Below, one piece after another: positions 48,351 through 59,000 of a stretch of DNA of 64,000 nt (the stretch's first letter is position 1; each line of letters starts with the position of its first letter). The stretch is taken from contig NC_080420.1 of assembly GCF_029873635.1 (NCBI RefSeq), positions 54,179,457-54,243,456 on the forward strand, written 5' to 3'. Under the pieces are notes generated by a model, which was not told the origin of the DNA, ran no database searches, and saw only the letters and a program-made list of their open reading frames with translations. The DNA comes from Malania oleifera (taxonomy: Eukaryota; Streptophyta; Magnoliopsida; Santalales; Ximeniaceae). The translations under genes were made by a program, and so were the position numbers.

Positions 48351-48789
48351 AATTTGACCAAACAAAAAGAAAAGATAGGCTTAGTCGTTTAATGTTAAAA
48401 TATTTTTGAAAGAATGAGTGAATCTTAATAATCATAATAAATAAGGCAACGTAGACTTAGTTAATTTAGAACGGACATTCATTAGATATTGCAATCCATA
48501 TTGGTGGTTCACAGAAGCATTAGATAAACAGCCCCTTTGTCCAATTCTCCTGACCCCTTCCTCAAAGGCACTCTATCCAAGAACTCACAACTAGCTCAAT
48601 CACATGCCTTCTCAAAATCAGAAAATATAATTTGAACACAATGCCCTTTTTCTCTGTACGACGAACATCCTACCACTTAAATGTCTACTAAAAATAACAT
48701 ACACAATCTGCCTCTCTCCAACAAAAAACACTTTGTGCAAAAGAAATAGTATTACTAAGGAGGAGGTTAGACTTCACATTCAGAGTCCA
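48351..48789. other. Unassigned segment of the CACTA interior
   Basis: No secure gene. A minus-strand stretch near 48560-48680 reads like a degenerate reverse transcriptase box (IFSDFEKACD then CEFLDRVPL), which could be an old LINE fragment, but it is too short and broken to call. Confidence 0.35.
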
Positions 48790-49927
48790 ATACTCCAAAA
48801 ATCTGGCATCACATTTTTTAACTCATCAAAAATCTCCTCGACATCATTTGGGAACACAAATTGCATCTTACACTCCTTTTGAAGAAGGATGTAACCCAGC
48901 CCACTTTCATTTTTTCAAAAAAACCTTTCTTATTTAGGAGCAGGTGAACAGCCATTTTCACACCGTCCTTAATAAAAAATGAATAAGTGTTCTTGATACC
49001 ATCATGGATTGTGCCTCTATCATATTGCCAAGGCCACTCAAGAAGAATGTGACATGCATCCCTAGGAGCCACAACACAATAAACAGATTTCATGAAGGAA
49101 CCGATTGAGAAATTGACAAGGCATCTCAAAGAGACGATTGCCTCATTTCCTTTGTTGAACCATAGAATGTGGTATGGTTGTTGATGTCTCTCTTTTTTCA
49201 ATCCCAGCTTGTCTACCTTCTCTTGACAAACCATGTTCTCACTGCTCTCACTATCAATTATCAAGTTGCAAAGTTTTCCACCCGCTGTGCCTCTAGTTCA
49301 AATGATATTTTTATGTTGCCACGTGTTGCTACTAGCTAGAGGAGAAAGTAATGACCTTCAAATGACTAAAGACTCACCAAGGACATCACCCTCAATCTCT
49401 TATTTTGCCACATCATTTTCAGCTTGTAGTTGCTGCTTTTGGTCCTCAAGAATTGCAGTTTTTTCTTCACAGGCAACCTCTTGATCCTCAACAAGGCTAA
49501 CTCTACCTTCAGCCTTCTTTGGACACTCATTGGACTCGTGGCCAATATCGAAGCATCTATAGCATTTCAGGTTTACTTGGGACTGTTTTACCACTATTAT
49601 CGTTGGTTGGTTGGTTAGCACGTAGAAGGGCTGCTGTCCTAGTTGGTGCACCACTGTTGTGTTCTTCAAAATGGAACAATGGTCTCATCAACATATAGGT
49701 GAACAAGTTCTATCCTCTAAGGTAGGACATGATTTGTGTCTTCCACAGAAAATAACTTTCATGGTTTAATTTGACAGCAATGAAGTTTGTGGGGGAGGAA
49801 AGAGAGACATTAGAGTTTGTGGTGAGGGAATAATTTGTTTAGGATTTTCAGCCATGGGAGAAAAGTTTTATGAGCTTTGGACTAAAAGACCTAGAACGAT
49901 GGACTGTCCTAGCTAGCTTTGATACCA
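48790..49927 (-). pseudogene. Ty3 gag-protease fragment (CRM/Reina-like) with primer-binding site
   Basis: On the minus strand, in order: a primer-binding site TGGTATCAAAGC (49916-49927), gag remnants, a zinc knuckle CYRCFDIGHESNEC (about 49550), a Gln/Glu-rich linker (49400-49500), and a protease-like domain (49264-48818) with MIIDSESSENMV, WFNKGNEAIVSLRCLVNFSIG, DACHILLEWPWQYDRG and NTYSF. The protease and LLG-PWQYDR type block match the CRM/Reina side of the Ty3 family; the active-site DSG reads DSE. The sequence stops before RT, so only the 5' third of an element survives. It lies in the 3' part of the CACTA transposon. Confidence 0.75.
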
Positions 49928-50160
49928 TGACAAAAACAGAGAAAATAAAATAACATTGAGAGGAATTGTATCATTCTCATATATGTAATATTTGATATAG
50001 ACATGGTATTTATATACATCAAGAAGGAATATTTTGTAGCATATCTCAGTATTTAACTGAAAATTATTCTGGAGGATTCTGGCTATAACAAAAAATATTT
50101 GATGATGAGCTGTCATTTGAGGCCAGATCATGTGTGGCACCCTTATTGCTAATAAAGTGT
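49928..50160 (-). repeat. Probable LTR remnant upstream of the Ty3 fragment
   Basis: The LTR should begin, in plus reading, right after the primer-binding site with TGACAAAAACAG at 49928. The sequence includes a TATATACA box near 50010-50018. I could not find the outer end, so the right boundary is approximate. Confidence 0.4.
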
Positions 50161-51194
50161 AATAGAATTAAACTCATTCCATTTTAAAAATCCAATATGG
50201 TTACTTGGCATGAATAGAAGTGTAAGTGAATCTAATATTTTCTTATTTTAATCAATTGTTCGTATTTAAGTGAAAAATTATAAACAAAGGGCAATAACAG
50301 TACTTCTTTCCAAATGCTTATAAATTCTCACCAAATCTGACAACCACTTTTTGTCTTTTTCTTTTTATTTTTAGAATTGTGAATCTGGTTAATCCTATTT
50401 CTTTGTATATTTTTCCAAGCATAATATTTAAACTAAAAATAGAACTACAAAAATGTGATTTACAAATCCCTCTACTAGGCACTATCTCTATGCATTTCTA
50501 AAAGAATCAATTTAGAAATTTTTCTTAAAACATATAATAATCTAGTTCACAATGAGCTGAAGAAGGATACATATTTGAGGCAAACAAGTGATTCAAGTAA
50601 AGGATCAGAGCAAAACAAACAGTAATTATTAATCAGTTTAGCTGTTCAAAATTTTATTTATTTAGTATTATTAATCAGAAACTGTATTGATGCTGCCTAA
50701 AATAAAATAAATAAGGCCCATCTCTTTGGGGAGAGATCCATTAATTATTAAGGAGATGGAAGGGCAAATACAATATGTGGGTCTCCCCATCCCAATAATC
50801 CCAGTGATGTGATTTATTTTTTATGCATGTATATGTGGTAGGCAGTGATTTATTTTCAAAAACCGTATACTTATTTTTTTTAACTTTCTTATTTTGTAGG
50901 GTTTGCAACTGTGACAACGTTAGGACGATGTCATGCAGCTCAAATGCAGCTTTCCACTTTTTTTTTTATCTGAACAAATGAAATGTATTTAAATTTAAAT
51001 TTTTATAATGTATTTGTATTTAAATTTGAATTTGTATAATATATTTGTATTTGAATTTGAATTTTTATAATAAATGTATTTAAATTTGAATTAGAATTTT
51101 GAATAATTTAAGAATTTTATTGCAATTATGGTTTAATGTAAATGTAATTTAATTATAAATTTTTACAGGAATTAATCGTTGGAAAAAAAATTAA
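50161..51194. other. AT-rich CACTA 3' region
   Basis: No gene seen. It contains an imperfect tandem of 'atttgaatttgtataatata' type units at about 50985-51110, just inside the right subterminal repeats. Confidence 0.5.
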
Positions 51195-51914
51195 CATCAC
51201 TATTAATTGTGCAATTTAAGTATTAGTGACGATTTCAAAATTGTCACTAATACGCTTTAGTGACGGTTTAAAACCGTCACTAAATCCTAAGTGACGGTTC
51301 TGTAGAGCAATAGTGACGGTTCTAAAATCGTCACTACTAATAGACCAATAGTGACGGTTTTAAAAATCGTCACTAATAATAGAGAAACGGTGATGAGTTC
51401 AAAATCGTCACTAATAATAGAGCAATAGTGACGATTTTGAAATCGTCACTATTAATGAGTAATTGTGATGATTTCAGAATCGTCACTAATAATGAAGCAA
51501 TAATGACGAATTTAGCATCGTCACTAATAATGGATAATTAGTGACGGTTTTACAACCATCACTAATAATAGAGCAATGGTGACGATTTTGAAACCGTCAC
51601 TAATATTATAACTTTAGTGATGATTTTTGTCGATCTCGTGTAGAATATATAGTGACGAGCCTAGGTCTTTAGTAACGGTTTTATTCCGTCCCTAATACTC
51701 CATTATTAGTGACAGTTTTAATCCATCACTAATACTCTTTTATTAGTGACGGTTTGAAAAATTGTCACTAATAAGTATTAGTAACGGTAAGCATAGCAAC
51801 AAATTGAAAACCGTCACTAAAACTCACAGAACCGTCACTAATACTAATAGTGACGGTTTTGTGAGTATTAGTGACGGTTTAAAACCGTCACTAATAACCT
51901 TATTTTTTGTAGTG
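51195..51914. repeat. Right subterminal and terminal repeats of the CACTA element
   Basis: More than fifteen copies of TTAGTGACGGTTTT/AAAACCGTCACTAA, mostly in facing pairs of the form 'agtgacggttt..aaaccgtcact', ending in TTATTTTTTGTAGTG. It mirrors the left end (17773-18446). The facing pairs are short hairpins spaced 40-60 bp apart. Confidence 0.9.
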
Positions 51915-51917
51915 TGA
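51915..51917. repeat. Target-site duplication TGA, right copy
   Basis: Follows the terminal GTAGTG and matches 17770-17772. Confidence 0.85.
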
Positions 51918-52850
51918 GTGGCACTCGGGCTACCTACAGGTCACTCCCGTTTGTATAGTCAGGCGGCAGGTCGGCTATAATCTCAGCCATGTAGGGCATC
52001 CATAGAAACTGCACTTAGACATAAACAAAAGTTAAGCGAACTATAGATAATTGAAAGAAAGAAAGAATATCATGTGCTATACTTTAATTGGTTTATACCT
52101 CATGCTTTCGGTGCATGTCCAACTCGAACCTGTACCAGGGCAATGTGTGAAGCGCAACCATCGGTGCCCTCAAGTCGTCCCTCCATCTATATAAGATGAA
52201 ACGTAAGTTTCCGAATGCATGACTAGTACGTATTACGAAATAGTATTCATAGTACTTATAGAGTGAATAAGGAGAGATAGACAAAGTTGGTACTAATCGG
52301 TATGCGAGTGGGAGTGGATCAACCGGACGACCGTCTGGACCCCTCTGAATCTGCAGGAAACCTCGCCGCGTAGACGCGAAGGAAGGAAATCTCTCCCAAA
52401 CCCAAACCTGGAGTAGGCGAAGGGGGCCCGCAATCTGTGTCTTCGAGTGGTGAGCGGTGCAACACATCTCCCTGTACAGTCACGCCAAAGTAGCGGACCC
52501 CCAACTGTACAAGTGACACGCTCCGAAGTCCTCGAGGAGTGGAAGAAACATCATATGCGCATAGCTGCCCAAAACATTAAAAAATATCACCCCACAGATC
52601 AAACGCAACAAGTGGGTTCGTGCGTGGCATGCTATCGTCCGTGCATCTGCATCTGCCAGGAGCTGACGAAACGCATCCCCCTCAAGGAACCGCATACGGA
52701 TGCATGCACCAATCAACTCGCTGTCAAGTGGAACGACCCTTAACAAACGCTCGCACATAGTATGCAGGGCAAGTTGTCCCTGACGGTCTGTAGGTCCCTC
52801 CACTCGTCCGGCAGTGCGACCAGTCACGGCTCGCCCATATTAAATAAGTT
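51918..52850 (-). pseudogene. Plant mobile domain (MAIN-like) protein, N-terminal half
   Basis: On the minus strand the PMD core is clear: AVTGRTAG near 52835-52805, MCERLLRVVPLDSELIGACIRM, a LLADADARTIACHARTHLLRLI segment, FLPLLEDFGACHLYSWGSATLA, then a TAG at about 52478, LYREMC, GPLRLLQVWVWERFP and DGRPVDPLPLAYR. An exon with RWRDDLRAPMVALHTLPWYRFELDMHRKHE lies at about 52098-52195, between plausible GT-AG introns. The last exon piece (52008-51918) reads FLWMPYMAEIIADLPPDYT and ends VARVPL at the CACTA insertion. The rest of the gene is at 16756-17769. No convincing start codon upstream of AVTGRTAG; the true N-terminus is unclear. Confidence 0.82.
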
Positions 52851-54088
52851 TTATTAAAAAGAAGTTACTTGATTTTTAATTTATAAATGGAAGTTCTAAA
52901 CTAAGTAACTAATTTTCTCCCCTTCACTTTATCACCTAAGTACCAACATTCTTTATACGTAACTTAATATTGTGTCATAAGATAGAATATCCAAGTAATT
53001 TGTTTTGGTTATTTCTTAAATTGTTTTCTCACCCTACTACTATAAAATCCCAAAATTTTCAAATAAATGTTGCGGCTCATTTATTTATTTTTCAAAGTAA
53101 ATTAAGTGAATATAAATAGTTGAACTTTAATTTTTTAAATGAGATGGACCATATTTGATTGTGCAAGTTAAATTTAGAATGATTGTACAAATTAATTATC
53201 ACCTTAGTATATAAAATATATACTGCTATTTGATGAAAATTTTATTTGAACATATTTGCGAATAAATCAAGCTATTTACAATATACTCTATTGAATATTT
53301 TTATGATGACTTATTTAAATTCTTTTAAATTTAAATTTAAAGTTTAAAAATTCAAAGAGATAAAATTAAATTAAAAATAATATTCGATTCCCAAAAGTAA
53401 AGAGGTAGCTCCTTAAAAGTGAAAGTAATGATAAAATTAAACTTTACGCAAAATTTAAGTTGAGCATTAGGAAGTGATTCAAATTATCAAAACCAAATAT
53501 TTTATGTAATATTAAATAAATTGCACTAAACTTACTAAAAAAGAATTTAGTTCAGCTCACTTGCATGGGAAGAGTTAACTACAAAATTTGATAATTTTAT
53601 TTCTTTTGCAACTAGTAATGAAACCATTAAAATTCACTTGCAAGCATGTAAAGTAATTTTATTAATTGAGTCTGCCTCTTCCAGCAACTTATTTAGTTAA
53701 TATTGCAAAATTAAAACAAATTAGAAACTTAATTGAACAGGCAGAACATGAAATAAAAAATATAAAAAAGTAAATAAATAAAAACTAACCTTCGTCCAGA
53801 TGCAGCTGTGAACCGAAAAAATCCAAACTCAAGTTATGAAACAAATCCAACTCAATGCAACAAATTCAAATCAGTAAGTAAAACAATGAAGCTCAATGAT
53901 TCACATTTTTGCTAAATAAAAAATATCTACCTCATTTTCTCCCTTAAATAGCTTTCCTCCCCTTCGAACGGTCACCTGCAAGCTCAGTCGAACGGTCACC
54001 TGCAATCTCCCGTCCTCTCTGCCCTCCTACTGTCTCTCCCTTTGCAAACGGTTCTAAGCGCTCGGGAGGGAAATAGGCAGACGAAACA
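52851..54088. other. AT-rich intergenic region
   Basis: No gene seen in about 1.2 kb. This is the region upstream of the PMD pseudogene (in its orientation). Near 53940-54080 it becomes C-rich with a repeated 'cgaacggtcacctgca' pair (about 53967-54004). Confidence 0.5.
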
Positions 54089-54305
54089 AATCTCACAGGA
54101 TGGACTTGCGAGATTTTCCACGTGTCATACAGTGTGCTATTTCCGAGACAAATCTCGCAGGCTTATCTTGCGAGATTGCTGTCACGCGTCATAAGTTTGG
54201 TGGTTCTCTTTTTAAATCTCGCAAGGCGAAGCTGTAAGATTTTTTACACTACTGTTCTTAGCTTTTTGATGCGTGTTAAATCTCGCAACTTGGTACTACG
54301 AGATT
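54089..54305. repeat. Array of four 27-bp hairpins, 62-64 bp period
   Basis: Four units at 54089-54115, 54151-54177, 54215-54241 and 54279-54305, each 27 bp with the form AATCTCGCA, nine variable bases, TGCGAGATT. Unit 2 has a perfect 9-bp stem; units 1, 3 and 4 have one or more mismatches. The loops differ (ggatggact, ggcttatct, aggcgaagc, acttggtac). Spacers of 35-37 bp share traces of CACGTGTCATA/CACGCGTCATA. The regular spacing and constant 9-9-9 layout suggest a duplicated functional or transposon-derived unit. Its identity is unknown. Confidence 0.85.
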
Positions 54306-54671
54306 ACGTGAGCATTAGTTTGGAAAATTTTTTCCCAATAAGAGTATTATTTATTTTTAATAATAAAAGGAAAAGTAAAATGAAGCATGTAGTTGGCATG
54401 TTCTGTCCCATCTCCTATCCAACCCTATCTGCTTCGCAATCAAACATCATCATCAACCTTCAAAGTAAAAATCAGTCCATAATTGAAGCAACAATATATT
54501 ACAACAATTCTTAGTTATAATTTTTGCAGACCTTAATTTATCATTTAATTAAAAGGGAAAAACTTATTTGTAATTAATTAATTACAAATATATAATAAGT
54601 TTCGGGTATCGCACATGTGGTAGTTGGATACAGATTAAGTATTGTCTAATAGAGAACACATGCACGGCGGA
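54306..54671. other. Intergenic, downstream flank of the PLAC8 gene
   Basis: Contains the 3' flank of the minus-strand PLAC8 gene. No ORF of interest. An AATAAA-type signal for that gene could not be assigned with confidence. Confidence 0.5.
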
Positions 54672-55610
54672 TCAACGGGTCATGGTCTTTTCCACAGTGG
54701 GAGCCGCCGACGCTACGGGCATCATCGCCAGCCCCCGATTCTTCATCTCCACGTTCCCATGCCACCCTAATAATATAATGTGCAACCGAAATCAAGAATA
54801 AAATAAAATTAAAAATTCACGCATGGATCGCCTACAAAATTTTTTATTTATAATTAAAAAATTATTATTTATTGCGTACCGATGGACATGTCGAAACCGC
54901 GGTTCTGGAGCTCGCGATACTCTTGACAAAGGGCGCAGGTCTCGCAGCAGCAGTGAACGAGGCAGTCACCGCAAGGCTTCTTCTTGAGGGAGTACTGCTG
55001 CCTCATCTTTGCCCTGTAGAAGCAGGAGTAGCAGCTGCAGCAGCATCCAGTGACGCAGAATATCAGCGTGTACAGCGCCCCGTTGAACCCGCAAGCTGCA
55101 TCGCAAAATCACCACAACATCAGAAATGATCACTACCAAGGGTCAACGATTTACTAGTCATTTTGATCAGGCACGTCAACTCACAGGATGAGCCCTTATC
55201 CACAATCTCCGCAATCCGCCCAAAAGTAATGCAAGGGCACCAGCACGTTATGCAACCTGCACCAATAATGCAAGAGAAGAGAGATGGTGAGCTGTAACCA
55301 GTTGATTGTCGCCACCCGGAGCGCGTGCGTGGCAGCACGCGACACCGTCCGACGGCGGGGAGGAGGTAAGGAGATGGAGCTTACAGGTGCGAACGTCGTT
55401 GCGGCAGTCGCAGAGGCCGGAGGACCAGGGGATCTTGGTTTTAGAGCGGATCTGGGGCGGGGGGCGCGGGGTTGGACCGTCGGAGTAGTACGAGCTTGTT
55501 GAGCTGGGCGGGGTACCTGTGCTGGCGCCGATGGGGGTGAACAGAGGAGCATCCGGCGGCGGAGGGGCGGAGGAATAGTTTCGATAGTCATTAGGGGCGG
55601 AGGAGTACAT
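54672..55610 (-). CDS. PLAC8-family protein (cell number regulator / cadmium-resistance type), 4 exons
   Basis: Hand-spliced on the minus strand: exon 1 55610-55385, exon 2 55256-55185, exon 3 55095-54880, exon 4 54766-54672. All introns are GT-AG and in phase 1. The total is 609 nt, 202 residues, no internal stop. The N-terminal 60 residues are Pro/Ser/Tyr-rich. The PLAC8 domain spans about residues 62-175. It begins [14 protein letters not shown] and has the hallmark CCxxxxCPC motif (CCITCWCPC, residues 76-84, created across intron 1), [16 protein letters not shown], a Cys-rich hydrophobic segment [15 protein letters not shown] (about 105-119) and [22 protein letters not shown]. It ends GWHGNVEM then a short tail to MTR. 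Family members are small plasma-membrane proteins linked to organ size or to Cd/Zn/Ca transport; which applies here cannot be told. Confidence 0.93.
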
Positions 55611-55700
55611 GACTGAAAAGGGTATGTATGTAGGAGAAGAATTATGGAGGATAATTAAAATAGAAGAAAGATGGATGGAGGAGAAATAAAGAAGATGAGG

Positions 55701-55712
55701 AATATATATAAC
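55701..55712 (-). promoter_or_regulatory. Putative TATA box of the PLAC8 gene
   Basis: On the minus strand TATATATATT lies about 95 bp upstream of the ATG at 55610, a plausible distance allowing a short 5' untranslated region. No transcript data support it. Confidence 0.5.
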
Positions 55713-56606
55713 TGGTGATCGAAGACGTGTTGGTTTGAAGAACGGAAGACTTTCCAGTCAACGCTGCTACAGTGTACAGAGAGACAGACCGCTTAGCCGG
55801 CTCAGTGCACCATATACAATTAACTTTCTTGGAAACTGCCCTACTCGAAGGGGGACCTAACCGGAGTTTTGTTCAAATTTAATATTATTTTATTAAAAAT
55901 TATTATAAAATAATCTAAACCGTACTTTAATGAATTCAAAAATCCTAAACGAGCTGGTTTTAAACAAACTGGATAGTTGAATACCTTTTTGTAGAATTAA
56001 TGTGACATTCATTTTGATGAGGTGGTCCCTTAAAAGATATCACTTAGTGTAGCAATTTTTAAAAGAAAACACCGAAACTTTTTATATGACCATGCGTCTA
56101 ATACCTTTGAATGGCCCATGCACATAATTATTTATAAGGATGGATTGGAATGACTTAATAACATCTAATGATTTATGTATTATTCACAATTATTTTCAAT
56201 GAATTTATTAAAAAAAAAAGTTCAAAGCAAATAATAGAAATAAATAAAAATATTTGTGGAGAGACCAATAAAATATACTCACATTGTCTAGGAGAGTAAA
56301 AATATCATTCTTCTATTTGGATATGTGTATATCTAGATAAAATTCAATGCATTTTTATATTTTATTTTATCCAAATTCACATAGAAGAATTCATTTTTCT
56401 TAAGATAAATCACTTAGAAAGTCACTTTTATATTTGGACTCCACTTTAGCAAAACCTATGTGAACGTGGGAGGCCCAAAGTAGGATAAATATAACAAATT
56501 TGTATTTCTCTCAAAGCACAAAGCATAAAATCATAAACCATCATTTAGAAGAAAAATAAATTATTAATATCATCTTTGTTACAAAGGTAAGGCAAAAATA
56601 ATTTAC
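55713..56606. other. AT-rich intergenic region upstream of the PLAC8 gene
   Basis: About 0.9 kb without recognisable genes or repeats. It holds the likely promoter of the PLAC8 gene near 55715-55850 and runs up to the Copia LTR. Confidence 0.5.
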
Positions 56607-56611
56607 AAATA

Positions 56612-57008
56612 TGTCAGGAACCTGTGAGCAACTAGAAAGATGTGGCACCGGAAATTTAATGTGGTTCGGTCAATATCGACCTACATCCACGGAACACATA
56701 CCACAAATTCACTATTCGCTGGAAAATTACAATTCTCACTCTCTTCCTCCTCACTTTCTTCTCTCCGCTCTCAGAGCTTCTCTTGTGCCTCTCTTGTACA
56801 TATTACATTCCTCAGCTATCTATTTATAGGGCTAATATTTAAATCACAACTAAATACATTAAATAACAAATTTGGGAGGTTTACAATCATGAGATAAATG
56901 GTGGATAAATGTCCAGCTTGCAACTCTCCTCATGCGTGTCTCCAGCTTAGTTGCTTTATCTCCTCACGCATGTCTCTAGCTCAGCGTCTCTTGGCTCCAG
57001 CAACAATA
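56612..57008 (-). repeat. Copia LTR, left copy (397 bp)
   Basis: Begins TGTCAGGAACCTGTGAGC and ends GCTCCAGCAACAATA where the other copies end CAACAACA. About nine of ten bases match the middle LTR by eye. It contains a CTATTTATAGGG box (near 56817-56830) on both strands. Confidence 0.8.
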
Positions 57009-57079
57009 ATCTTCCACTTGGAGATGGAGAAGCCTCCTCAACCAGTATTATGAATAAATGGTGTGCTCAAAATATGTCT

Positions 57080-57382
57080 TTAGGCATGAAGACCAACTGA
57101 AGTTGAATACAACTTCAGTTGCTCTATAATCACCACCTTCCTGTCTGCTCGATTCCTGCGGACTAATTTGATGGCTGTCAGCTTCACAACTAGTGCAAAG
57201 ATACCAGTGTAGTCAATCCCTTCCTTCTGTTCGAAGCCTTTGACTACTAACCAAGGCTTGTACCTTTTGGAACCGTCATGCTCCTCTTTGATTATGTACA
57301 CCCACTTGTTGTGAAGGCCTTTGGGCAACTCAGCTAGTTCCCATGTTCTGTTGGAGGTGAGGGACTTCATCTCATCCTTCAT
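57080..57382 (-). pseudogene. Copia reverse transcriptase N-terminal fragment, copy 1
   Basis: Reads MKDEMKSLTSNRTWELAELP, KWVYIIKEEHDGSKRYK, LVVKGFEQKEGIDYTGIFA and VVKLTAIKLV, the start of a Copia RT (RVT_2). It then diverges and stops at 57080. The catalytic YVDD region is not present. It is joined upstream, on the minus strand, to a truncated pre-integrase segment. Confidence 0.85.
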
Positions 57383-59000
57383 TCACAAGCACCCACTTGC
57401 TTGTATCTGCCACCTAACATGCTTCATCATAGTATTCGAGCTCTTCTCCATCTGTAAGAAGTAAGTAATCAATATACCTTCTATTTGGTACATGGAACGA
57501 AATAGATCTCCTAAGCTCCGGAGCTGGAGTAAGAGGTGGTGGTGCGACGATCTGCTCCACTAGTTCCTCCACTTGAGGATTCTTGACATTCGGCTGTTGT
57601 GTCCCGACATATTCTGAGTGGACTAGTTCTAGTCTCTTCTTCTTTGGGGCACGAGTGTTTATCTGGAAACTGACTCTCTTCTATTTCCTAACTATACAAT
57701 CCTCACATATGTCAATCTGTACTAACTATAGACCACTCAATTTTCCATTTGAGTGCATCACCCTGAGTCCCTTCTCGCTCATGTGACCGAGTCGTTGGTG
57801 TCAGATGTTGCTATCGTTATTTCTTGCAGCAACTGAATGGAGGTTAGAAAAAGTGTTCCACTTTTCTTACCTCGCGCAATCGTTAGTACACCCTTTGAAA
57901 CTTTCCATTCATCACTAGTGAATTTCGTCGTGTATCCCTCATCTGTCAGCTGATTAAGATCAAATTCTTCCTCAAGTCTGGAATCATCTGACATCCTTCA
58001 GCTTCCATACTGACCTATTTATATTGATCTTCACAACTCCCTTGCCGGTTATGTCGCAAGGTTGATCATTGTCAAGGTATACCCTTACCAAAATTCTGCA
58101 GCAAGTGGCATAAAATGAGGCTCCAGAGTCTAAAACCCAAGACTCCTGCTTGCTCTCCAAAGAGCAGATCAACAACTAATCATTTTCGGAAGCAAAATTT
58201 GCTTCTGTCTTTGTCCTCGTCTCATATTCTTTCTTCTGACTTATGCATTGGTTCTTATAATGACCAGTTTTTCCACAGTTCTAGCACTTAATAACTATTG
58301 TACTCTCAGAACCTGTATCCTAAGTACCTCTGGGATTTCTAGATTTAGACCGCTTGGGCCTAGATCTACAGCGGTTGTTTAATCGTCCACACCTATTTCC
58401 TCTACCTCGACTCTCCATGTTCAAGGTTGAACTTGAAGTGGAGGCATGGTTCAACTGCATTATGATTTCCTCCGTCAAAATCATGTTGACGACCTCATCG
58501 TATACAAGCTTTGATTTTCCTACGGAGCTACTGATGGCAATAACGATACCATTCCAACTTTTGGGCAACTAACGGAGAATCAGTAGGGCACAAATCTCAT
58601 TATCAAACGTTATCCCGACTGAGGTGAGTTGATCCGACAACTCATTGAAATTAATTAAATGTCTGTTGAAACTTTTACCTGCAGACATGCTCATCATAAA
58701 TAGTTTTTATATGAGATGTACCTTATTTGCGGCTGAAGGCTGCTCGTACATATTAGAGAGCACATCCATCAGAGACTTGGTGGATGTCATATGCTTGATA
58801 TTGAACGCCACAGATTTCGACAACGTAATTCTGATGGCTCCGAAAGCTTTTCGATCAAACAACTCCCACTCATCCTCGTTAATGGATGTTGGCCTACCCT
58901 TCAACGATAAGTACAATTCCTTCCTAAACAAATAATCTTCTATCTGCATCTTTCAAAAAGCAAAATTGTTGCCATTGAATATTTTGATTTTTAAGCTCTT
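57383..59000 (-). pseudogene. Copia gag, protease and pre-integrase fragment, broken
   Basis: On the minus strand from about 59000: FNGNNFAF, stop (TGA where Trp is usual), KMQIEDYLF, the UBN2 gag domain (GRPTSINEDEWELFDRKA, ALLILR then LPKSWN), a basic Arg-rich segment, a knuckle whose Trp codon has become TAG before NCGKTGHYKNQC (about 58270), and the protease motif LDSGASFYAT (about 58125). The GAG_pre-integrase segment (RLGHMSEKGLRVMHS, near 57780) follows. After VHSEY the sequence passes straight to the linker that precedes RT (PQVEELVEQIVAPPP), so the integrase core is deleted. Confidence 0.8.

Larger units (their letters stand above)
17773..51914 (+). mobile_element. CACTA (En/Spm) DNA transposon, 34,142 bp with nested insertions
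   Basis: Left terminus CACTACAAAAAGCTGG and right terminus ending TTTTTTGTAGTG form the CACTA terminal inverted repeat, bordered by TGA on both sides. Arrays of TTAGTGACGGTTT/AAACCGTCACTAA repeats lie inside each end. The element encodes a TNP2-type transposase remnant and a Transposase_24-type gene on the plus strand. Taking out the solo LTR (2.5 kb) and the gag-only LTR element (18.3 kb) with their duplications leaves about 13.3 kb, a normal size for an autonomous CACTA element. It lies inside a PMD pseudogene whose reading frame is continuous across the insertion point. Confidence 0.92.

Noticed and set aside
48560-48680. Possible LINE reverse transcriptase box on the minus strand
   Set aside because: Only about 25 residues resemble an RT motif, with stops in and around it; not enough to call.
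55284-55502. Plus-strand ORFs of 60-72 aa over the PLAC8 region
   Set aside because: Antisense shadows of PLAC8 exon 1 and intron 1.
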